DNA from: Acanthochromis polyacanthus
Lineage: Eukaryota > Chordata > Actinopteri > Pomacentridae
Assembly: GCF_021347895.1 (NCBI RefSeq)
Contig: NC_067123.1
Coordinates: 39,791,571 to 39,855,570 of the forward strand
DNA: 64,000 nucleotides
Reading direction: 5' to 3'
Numbering within the stretch: the first letter of the stretch is position 1; each line of letters begins with the position of its first letter. A model generated the notes under the pieces. It worked only from the letters and a program-made list of their open reading frames with translations, ran no database searches and was not told where the DNA came from. A program made the position numbers and the translations under genes. Below, in pieces: positions 56,461 through 64,000 of the stretch.

Positions 56461-57310
56461 AACGATACGCCTTCCTGCTTTACTTCTTTAGCTTTTTCTC
56501 CACCATTTGGCCTTTCGGCTGTCCGTCACGTCCCTCTCATTTCACTCTGTAATCAGAAATGCATCATTCAGTACATTTGCAGTACATCTGAGAACCACTA
56601 CCCCCCCATCAGCTGCACCATGCTTCAATCAATGTCAGCTCTCGGCTTTCACGGGAGCAGAAGGGGGTTGGAGGTCAAACTGAACTCGATAAAATATAGA
56701 GGCTTTCAATCATGCCTGTGGGGAAGCATGAACAGAAGCATGACGCACGGAGGCTTATTATTCATCAGGGTACGTATGGAGGTGTGCCACAAGAGGATTT
56801 CAATTACAAGCATGTCAGTGTCGCTAAGTGGATGGTTTTTGATCACATGCAGTCCATGTGCAGGTGTGTACATGTGTCTTCTCATTTCATGTCGCTGCTT
56901 GTGGTCACCCAGAGACCGGCGAGGAGCTGATGGGGAGCGTGAACTCCAACCAGGCTGCCCTCCTCTGGTCAGCAGGGGGATTATTATCTGGACTGCTCAG
57001 TTAAAAGGGCAATAAGTAAGGTCTTTATTGCACCATATCTCAGGGTGATCGCACTGCTGCATCTGCACCGGCGTCGAGAGATTTATAGATCAATACAAAT
57101 GATCTCGGTAAATGCTGAGAGCTCTAGTTTTCAGACTGCCTCGTGTGGTTTATTGTCCACATTGGAAGAAAAATAAATTAGAATATATTCCCTTTGAATC
57201 TCTGCTTTATTTCTATCGATTACTTCTATACAAAGCTGCCATTGTTAACATCACATGTTCTGATAATATGACTTCTCCTCATGCAGACTGATTTCTAGAA
57301 AACTCCTGGT
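56461..57310. other. No supported feature
   Basis: The 131-codon frame at 56620-57015 has no recognisable domain. Confidence 0.45.
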
Positions 57311-57315
57311 GCAGA

Positions 57316-57712
57316 TGTTGGGACTAAAAAGTCAGACTCGGGGACAATGCAGGGTGAAGTTAAATTGAGTTTACTCGGTGGGTAGATCTGAGGCAGAGGT
57401 TGGCAGTACACAAACAATCAAAGAAAACAAACAATTCCAAAAGGGGAACAGACAGGCAGACGGGGGAAGAGGTATAAGAAGAAAAAACAGACAAACAAGA
57501 GCCGAGGCTGGAGCACCACGGCTGTGAAAGCACAACAAACAAGGAGCCGGCGAAAGAGGACGGATATACAGACACACCGAGGGGCTGATGGGAGAATGAC
57601 GAGCAGGTGTGTGTGGATTAAGCGCAGGTGAATGGAAATGATGAGAACTCGCCGGGCTTCTGCTGGGGATGAATAGGAATCAGAGCATATGAAATGAAAG
57701 ACTTTAGAAACA
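57316..57712 (-). mobile_element. Probable solo LTR (397 bp), minus orientation
   Basis: Ends are TGTTGGGACT... and ...TAGAAACA on the plus strand (TGTT/AACA). GCAGA sits directly before (57311-57315) and, after one extra G, directly behind (57714-57718). The minus strand shows CACACACACCTGCTCGTCAT and TGTTTGTTTTCTTTG blocks like those of fish Gypsy-type LTRs, plus a variant poly(A) signal AGTAAA near 57370. The one-base slip in the duplication lowers my confidence. Confidence 0.55.
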
Positions 57713-59750
57713 GGCAGAGAGGGGACAGAGCCAAGAAAGTAAAAGACACAAAAAAAATCAGCAGCAGCACACTTTAAATCCCTCTCAAACTCTTAAAACC
57801 TCGTCTCTGTGTCTCAAAGTTACATATTTTGAAGTTTTTTTCCCCTTTAAAGCAATCCCATCATGCTTTAAAGTGACTTAATCCAGGCTCACACTACAGG
57901 AGTGCTAAAATACGAGCAGATTCTGAAATCAGGTTACATCATAAGGAGAAACTTTACTGATATTCTTCTGTTTTATCTCAGACATGCATGCAAGAATGGA
58001 AAAAAAAAGATGCATCAGGAAGCAGCTAATGCAATCTCATGGGGGAACAGAAACAAAATGCACAACAAAATGTAATGTTAACAATACTTTGCTGTGACGA
58101 AAGCAAAAAAACAACAACAAAAAAACACAGAGGGGAGTCTTTAACAAACACTGTAAAGAACTGCATTATGTTCAATAGCATTGTCATTATTATTAAAATA
58201 TGTACATATTAGACCAAACACAGCCTCTTTTTCTAAGCTTACACTTTTTAAATTGAATGTCTGCAGGCTCTTCAACATTTAAATTATTGTTATGCAAAAA
58301 AAAAAAAGACACACTTTACACTTAGTTATTCTCTGTTTTTCCTAAAATATCTGACCTTTAATTCATGTTTCCAGCATTTTTTCTTGATTGCTGTTGAATA
58401 ATTTGCAGCATTCATTTGCAAGTGATTCCCAATATTTGGGAGCATAAAATATTATTAGCTGATTGTAGAAAATGTTAAATATTATGTGTTTTCTTTATGG
58501 AGATTTTCCCATGTACTGCTGATATCTGATGGCCTTTTTATTATGTACATAGAAGCAACCTATCATTTGATTTGTCACTCTGATTTGAACACTATTCAGA
58601 TATTTTTAGCTCCATAGCTTTGCTCCAAATTCAGCCGCATTCCAGCGCTTCTGCGTGCAAACTGAAAATATGCAAAGTAAATATATTTTAAAGCAGCTGC
58701 AGCTCAGTTCACATCAGTATGATCGGTAAATTTGCACCTATTCAGTCGATCTAACAGTCAGCCGGTCATACAGACAAAGCGTGTGTCTGTATTCAAGCTG
58801 TGAGAGTCTGTCAATCAATACAAATATGAGCCATTTCTCGTACATTTGCCCGCCAGCGCACAAACACCACAGCTTCTGCATATGAATGCATGAGGAAAAC
58901 AAGCACTTCTTCAGTGGAGAGACTCAGCTTCCTTATTCTTATGTTTAGAGCAGAGTGACAGGGAAAAAAAGGAGGAGAAGAAGTTGATTAATTTACTCTC
59001 CAGAGCACCTTCTTGTCTCGGCGTCTTGATAAGTTTCCAAATTAAATGAATTATCACTTTCACAGGATCTCTGACGCTGAGTAAAGCTGGAGGGCTTTGA
59101 GGAAGGGAACACGACGAGAACACGCAGAAACCGGCGACGCTGACGACTTTATTTCCAAAACGTGAGAAATTTAACACCTTTAACTGGGCTGTACACATTT
59201 ACTGTGGTGAAAATTAAGTTTTACTTGTTTTGAAAGTTTGATCAAGAAGTTAAAACACCTCAGATCAAAAGCGGCTTAAACCGGATCGGTGATGACACTG
59301 ACCTGACTCCAGAGATACTTACTGACCAAAAAGTCTTATTTTAAGATTATTTGAAAGAACCATAACCAAGAAAATTTGATTAAAATCACACAGATCCCCT
59401 GTGCATACCCTGAAGTCCTCTTTTCCCTCCTCAGCAACAGTTCTATTGCACTTCATGCTTGCTAAAAGCTTCTAATGCTGTCCAATTTCTATTTTATAAA
59501 GTGGTGTGAAGAGTGCACCTGAACGCCATCTCTGCAATTATCAGGAAAACACACACACCGATTCTGAACTCTCTACAAATAGCAGAAATGCTACAAGAAG
59601 AATTATGGGAGGGTTCATAAAAGGAAGCTCACAAACAGCAAGAAAAGGTCACTGCATCGTAGAGTATCCCGTGTCTTCTCAAATTATGTATATTGTCTCA
59701 AATTTAGGTTCCAAATCAGTGAAAAAAATATAATCAATTAAAAATAACAG
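57713..59750. other. No supported gene; possible conserved patches
   Basis: Non-coding. 58620-58760 (ATATGCAAAG octamer-like word) and 59020-59075 (TTCCAAATTAAATGAATTATC) are non-repetitive and could be regulatory, but I have no evidence beyond appearance. Confidence 0.35.
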
Positions 59751-59751
59751 T

Positions 59752-59970
59752 TGCAGTAGTCTCACCAAGGGAAAAAACAGAGAAAAGTCTCGGAGTCGTC
59801 TTCAGATTCAAAATAAAGTGTTTATTCTGTGCACAGATCCAAACACTCTGAGATACCCCGGGGTAAGTCTGGCCCTGCCCTCTGATGCCCTGTCTTTTAT
59901 ACTTTTCTGGCTCTGGGGTTCCACGCAGGTCCATCCTTCTTTTTTGGAACAAGTTGGGACTTGTCTAACA
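59752..59970 (-). mobile_element. LTR-like fragment, minus orientation
   Basis: On the minus strand a TATA box (AGTATAAAAG, complement of 59895-59904) is followed by GACAGGGCATCAG. The poly(A) signal AATAAA (complement of 59821-59826) follows about 70 bp later, then about 65 bp of U5-like sequence to CTACTGCA. TGTTAGACAAG at 59960-59970 is a plausible 5' end. No matching target duplication was found, so the boundaries are tentative. It abuts the nested transposon that starts at 60036. Confidence 0.5.
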
Positions 59971-61137
59971 CCATTACATCATTTATTCAGTTATTAATAG
60001 TATCTGATTTCCTGATGCTTTCCTACAAAAATTACGGCTGAATCCCAAACCGCCACCTACACACTACCCCTCCGTTTGCGCGTTCTGCGGAGGGTCCTCC
60101 GTATTAAGGGCCGTCCCAAACCGCGTAGTACGGAGGGAGAGTGGACTGTTCAGCCCTTAAATAGCGAGTCTGCATCGATGCTCACTCTGGACAACTTTTT
60201 CAGGAAGTGCAACGTCGAAATGGAGGAGGAAACAACATATCGATGTGAGTTCCACATGCGTCCATTATTTCTCCCACGCCTTTTTCACACTGACAGAACA
60301 TCACAAAGAGAGTGGTGTAAAAAGATAAAACAAAAGAAACAAATCTTCTTCTCTGCTGACGTTTGATTTAATTGTGTTTCCGTTGTACTGATGTTAGCGC
60401 ATGTATTCAGTCGATTTGTGGAATTAGGGTATGTGAATCATGATGTTTTTTCAAGAGAGACAACAAATGACACCATCAAAACTTCACCATCAAAATGTAC
60501 TAAAGGTCTCAGCTCACCAAACACAGGACTGGACTGACAGAACTTTAAGGAAAAAAGAAAGAACCAAAACAAGAAAAAAAAAAAGACGCTGATTCTCCTC
60601 CTGTGCCGTCGCACGTATTCTCGACACCGAGAACCGTGGAGGTCTCTGGTACTGATGGAGCTCTGGAGACTTTTCTTACCTGAACTCTTTGACTGTTACC
60701 TTGTTTGATCTGCTTTCTTCAGGTTTTATCGGTTCCTCTACCTCACGCTGTCGGTCAAAACACCAAAACTGATTTAGGAGTGAAGAAACTAAAGTCTTCT
60801 TTGAACACAACTGACAGAATTCATTTATTCAGTTGTTGGATTTGAAATGCCAGATAATAGAATTGGAAAACGTGAGTGAAAAAAAAAAGTGGGATGCTTT
60901 CATCTTCTGGAAGCAGCAGCGATCCTTGTTAGTTGCAACCTGTGCCACAGCGCTACAGCCATGCACAGTAGGCGTCTTTGTGTTACCGTGACGATGACGT
61001 CTTCCGTTTTCCGGTGAGGCGACAGGGCGTCCCATTCCTGACGATCGTATTTATACCCTCCCCCTTCAATAGAGCTCCGGACGTCACGTGACTCCGTTTG
61101 TTTACGCCACCATGTTGGCAGGAAACTCCGCTTCAAA

Positions 61138-61365
61138 ATGAATGGCGCTGGTAGAAAATTTACGCCGTCTGATTTTACTTTTCATTTTAAATCAGACGAT
61201 ATTATAAAATATACAAACAAATGGAAAAACTAAACATATCCGATCCATATCATACCCCCGGTATCTTATTTAAGAATCTTGAGACGGTCGGAGCGGACCT
61301 TTTACCGGACCTGCGGTACCCTGACATCTACAATTACCTGATAAATTTTCCTTCATCCTACTCCG
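61138..61365 (+). pseudogene. YqaJ-type nuclease gene of an ISL2EU-like element, first exon (frameshifted)
   Basis: ATG at 61138 opens MNGAGRKFTPSDFTFHFKSD and continues DDIIKYTNKWKN to a stop. A +1-type shift near 61220 moves to the frame MEKLNISDPYHTPGILFKNL and on to LPDLRYPDIYNYLINFPSSY. A donor-like G|GTGAAT follows at 61366. The ISDPYHTPG and YPDIYNYLI words resemble the N-terminus of the transposon-encoded proteins that carry a C-terminal YqaJ-like recombinase domain in fish. That assignment is from memory, with moderate confidence. The family's next motif (LKAYKSL-like) and the nuclease domain are absent; the frame downstream is intron read-through. Confidence 0.6.
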
Positions 61366-61981
61366 GTGAATCTCTTAACCCTTTAAGCTGCAGTCAATTC
61401 CAGCCATTTTCAGTACAAAAAAAAAAAAAAATCGCTAATATTCTATTTGTAAATAAAAATATGACGAGAAATACAGGGAATATTGGACGCATCGCGAGGT
61501 GTATTTCCTCGAAAACGACCGATTCGGGGATTTTATACCGACTTCAGGACATGTTTTGGACAAAATATTTTACTGGCTTGTTTTGTCTGGATGTCCAAGG
61601 TCGGATTATGGGCGTTTTTTGTGGAATATTTTCATCTGTGTGTAATAATAAACCCGGAAATGTGAGTCGCGCTGTGTACGTTAAAGCCGTGAATAGAGAA
61701 CAGATGGATGGATATTCGTTGTTTGTTGGACAAATGTGTTTATATTACCCGCTGTGGTAATCACATCTGAAAGTGGTTTATACCGGCGGATTCATGAGAA
61801 TCTAAGCTTTCCATCGGCGTATAGTGTTTGTATAATCGCGTTTCAGACATTTAGCAAATTGCTTATGCAGATCTCAAAGTGTACCGCGGGCGGGACACTG
61901 AAGCGGAACAGCGTATAAAAGCCTTGAGGGGTAAGAGAAATTATGCGATCAGATATAAAGCTTAGGAAACGGATTCTGCAC

Positions 61982-62186
61982 CTGATACAAAGTGGTCGCT
62001 ACATAAGCGGAATCCGTTGCCTGCGGGTTCCCACCGCTCCGTTTTCTTCTGCTCGCTTCTTGCGCGTTTTACGGCAGTGGTCCACCTCTGTCGTCTTTCA
62101 GGATCTTTGGGAATCCGATAAAATGCTCTCCCCTTTGCTCGTCCTCGGCTGTTCTGGCATCCCGGGGCGCAACAACTGTCCACCAT
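61982..62186 (-). pseudogene. THAP-domain exon of an ISL2EU-like element
   Basis: ATG at 62184-62186 on the minus strand opens MVDSCCAPGCQNSRGRAKGR, then FYRIPKDPERRQRWTTAVKR, then GFRLCSDHFVSG. All THAP landmarks up to the CxxH are present: the paired cysteines (C-x4-C), the FYRIP strand, the RRQRW helix with its invariant tryptophan, and LCSDHF providing the last Cys and His. The domain's closing PTIF-like box should be in the next exon. A donor G|GTGCAG follows at 61980-61981. The open frame is undamaged, but the element lacks a downstream transposase exon, so at most a truncated DNA-binding peptide could be made. Confidence 0.8.
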
Positions 62187-62939
62187 ATGGTGGAACTCTC
62201 TGATGTCGATGCTGAAGAACGTTTAGGAGTTAGCTGGCAGTAGTTTAAACAGCGCGCCTTCCTGCCAATATGGCGGTGTTTTGATTTCGACTGCTGCATG
62301 CCGGGATTGTGTGACGTCATCTCCCGGAGCTCTATAATAGGTGCCCTCCACAGCTGCGAGTGTGACTTCTTTTGGAGTGACACTCGGTAGTGGAGGGGGA
62401 GTGTGTAGGGGGCGGTTTGGGATTCAGCCCACTCGTTGATCAGATCCACTAGGTGGTGTGCCAGATCCCTCCCACTGTTACACTGCCCAACCAATCAGAG
62501 CCTTTCATTACCACGAGGAACCTCATCAGATAAATTCTATTACTCGGTATACTTCAGCAAATGCATGTTTGCCCAAGGTAACCCCCCTTGTCCTGACATG
62601 ACCTCGCCTGCCACAGCCAGCTAAAACCAGTTTTCACTACTTTTTGTCGGTAAACACCAGGTGCATGGGCAGCCTGCCTTCTGACATCCAGATCATTCTC
62701 CAACAGCTTTCTCTGGACCTAGAGCTGTGGCGCAGTTTGCTGTGATGCAGTTTTAATTCTCCCCTTACTGCAGTGTAGCAGTTTTTAATTTTAATTCACC
62801 ATTTTTTTTCACCAGTTAATTTACCATCCTTCAACAGCATGAAGACTGTTTTTCAGTTGTGGAACTTTGGAGAAGCAGTCATTTGAGATTCAAGCTCTGA
62901 ACTCTCTCCAGGTCTTACACTCCTGAAGGTGAACACGCA

Positions 62940-63206
62940 TTTTGTTTCTAATTCAAACTTTATAGGGTCACATATGTGACATAATCGCGTATGCGACGTG
63001 GTCAGATCTCAGCACAGTTTTGCGTTTTGCTGTTTAGACGGAAACGTAACGGTGGAGAGTTTTCAATTTTTCCACTCTGGAGGCCGGTTTCAAATTTTTG
63101 CGTTTTCAAGCCCCCAAAACGCCGTCCTCGTATAAACGATAGGGTGTTTTGTTGAAATATTTTGACGTTTTTACCTGCAAGCGTCCTCGTGTAAACGGCC
63201 CCTTGG
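62940..63206 (-). repeat. GTGTAAACGG-type dispersed repeat fragment
   Basis: On the minus strand it reads GGGGCCGTTTACACGAGGAC, then ATCGTTTATACGAGGACGGC, then GCGTTTTGGGGGCTTGAAAA and ACGTTTCCGTCTAAACAGC. The TTTACACGAGGACG words are typical of a non-autonomous DNA repeat common in fish. The mirror terminus is missing, so one end is truncated. Confidence 0.5.
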
Positions 63207-64000
63207 AAACCTTCAGTCCATCTCCTGACTTTGACAAAGACTGCTGTTCCACACAAGAAGAGCTGACTTCTGACACTTCCCCGATTGTCCCACAGTTGTG
63301 CTGTAAACTGGAGACACAGACAGACTGATAACAGCTGCAGGTTGATTTAGCTCAACGAACTTCTGATGAGTCGATCAAATCCAGCTGAGAGTCATCTGAA
63401 CGCTGCTTCAATGGAACCAAACAACTCAAGGAAACCTGGTCCTAGTAGTCGACATGATGACTTTCACAGATCTGCTTTACGTTGTGGGTTGTTTGCTCAC
63501 AGAGAAATAGAGCAGAATATGAATATATTTATGTGTGTGTTAGATGTTTCTGTTCAGTTAAAACGTGGATTTTCAAGTGAGGTCATTCCAAAATACCTCA
63601 CAGATTTAGAAAATTCTGTATTTTATCAATCACTGAATGGCTCTAGAAATGACATTTGGCTTGTTGGCTGTTTTTTTTGTTGTTGTTTTTTGTCCAGACT
63701 GAAACATCTCATTGACCTTTAATGGACTGTATCTTTGACAAACCTTCATGTTGCCCTCAGCATCAACTCTAAACTTTTCCATCTCCTGACATCTTGTCAG
63801 GAGAAAACAACCTGGATAAGTGCAACAAAACAAGATCAAGATGTCTGGTTTTCTGGTTCCTGTTGTGGCCTGATGGCTGGTTACTTGCAGAACTAATGAA
63901 GTTCTTGTCAGCCGCTGCTGTACTTTCTATTTAGGAGGAATGAGCAAACATTAACAGGCTTTAGACTCTTGTTTTCATCCTGAATCTAATTCTTTAGCTC
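63207..64000. other. No supported feature
   Basis: The 118-codon frame at 63366-63722 lacks a family signature and ends in a poly-T-derived cysteine/phenylalanine run. Confidence 0.45.

Larger units (their letters stand above)
61071..62333. mobile_element. ISL2EU-like DNA transposon, internally deleted (1263 bp)
   Basis: The ends are AGAGCTCCGG and CCGGAGCTCT, flanked by AT at 61069-61070 and 62334-62335. The inverted similarity resumes further in: ACGTCAC, then CGCCACCATGTTGGCAGGAA on the left against CGCCATATTGGCAGGAA on the inverted right. Inside the left end is the 5' exon of a YqaJ-nuclease-like gene, and inside the right end, on the other strand, a THAP-domain exon. The pairing of a THAP-bearing protein with a YqaJ-type nuclease and a 2-bp AT duplication is what I recall for ISL2EU transposons. 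The catalytic cores of both genes are gone. Confidence 0.75.
60036..62429. mobile_element. Outer TIR DNA transposon (2.39 kb), host of a nested element
   Basis: The left end begins GGCTGAATCCCAAACCGCCA and continues CCTACACACTACCCCTCC. The right end, reverse complemented, begins GGCTGAATCCCAAACCGCCC and continues CCTACACACTCCCCCTCC, so about 37 of 39 bp are inverted. A subterminal imperfect hairpin (CCCTCCAC ... GTGGAGGG) lies at about 62343-62396. Excluding the 1.26-kb inner element, about 1.13 kb remains. It holds one frame (60076-60366) that I do not recognise. Flanks are TAC on the left and CAC on the right, so a 3-bp duplication is possible but not exact. The superfamily is unassigned. 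Confidence 0.75.

Noticed and set aside
60829..61136. Minus-strand frames suggesting a HARBI1-like N-terminus (LLCMAVALWHRLQLTRIAAA)
   Set aside because: The similarity is vague, the frame stops right after ASRR, and part of it is the terminal repeat of the inner transposon.

Overview
The window looks like intergenic or intronic DNA from a ray-finned fish, most likely a percomorph teleost. The grounds are long AT-rich non-coding stretches, abundant (CA)n/(TG)n microsatellites, and repeats typical of teleosts: a tRNA-headed SINE whose tail carries GCGGTGTATAGA...ATGGATGG, Tc1/mariner relics, hAT and PIF/Harbinger miniature elements, solo LTRs, and LINE 3' ends. I found no complete protein-coding host gene. 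Most open frames are chance translations of repeats or low-complexity DNA. The species cannot be named from this sequence.

Layout. 0-12 kb: SINE copies at 2.3, 2.9 and 6.4 kb. At 3.2-4.45 kb a minus-strand LINE relic is split by a 548-bp PIF/Harbinger-like element that still carries the start of a Myb/SANT-like gene. A Tc1 fragment lies at 8.0 kb and one copy of a TIR repeat at 10.2-10.85 kb. 12-25 kb: a ~220-bp tandem array interrupted by a TTTTGTC-rich tract. There are two candidate minus-strand promoter/first-exon regions, at 19.36-19.65 kb and 23.98-24.36 kb. The second has ETS and CRE motifs and an ATG directly abutting a GTGAGT donor. Between them is a four-fold tandem amplification inside a common teleost repeat tail (20.5-21.3 kb). 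A Tc1 relic with a recognisable terminus lies at 23.2-23.8 kb. 25-34 kb is nearly featureless apart from a dispersed repeat at 28.9-29.35 kb and a purine tract.

34-52 kb holds elements with readable boundaries. A 575-bp element at 34.46 kb has 17-bp TIRs and a 9-bp target duplication and contains the Walker A part of a RecQ-like helicase gene. Solo LTRs lie at 37.2 kb (TSD ACCC) and 49.9 kb (TSD CAGA). A 550-bp element at 45.7 kb has ends that are themselves 82-bp palindromes. A hAT element lies at 49.15 kb (TSD ATGGCTAC). A Penelope-like inverted structure at 50.7 kb carries a MITE nested in one arm and is flanked by a 19-bp direct repeat. 52-60 kb has a split SINE, an LTR-like region with a 184-codon frame, LINE and Tc1 relics, and further LTRs.

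60.0-62.4 kb is the most informative locus. A TIR-flanked DNA transposon of 2.39 kb contains a 1.26-kb ISL2EU-like element. That inner element keeps the 5' exon of each of its two convergent genes, a YqaJ-nuclease-like protein from the left and a THAP protein from the right, with the middle deleted. Together with the 3.65-kb and 34.5-kb elements, this shows a recurring pattern of internally deleted DNA transposons that keep the first coding exon next to a terminus.

If a host gene covers this window, the splice-donor-like sites suggest it runs on the minus strand with its promoter(s) at 19-24.4 kb. That is inference from motifs only.
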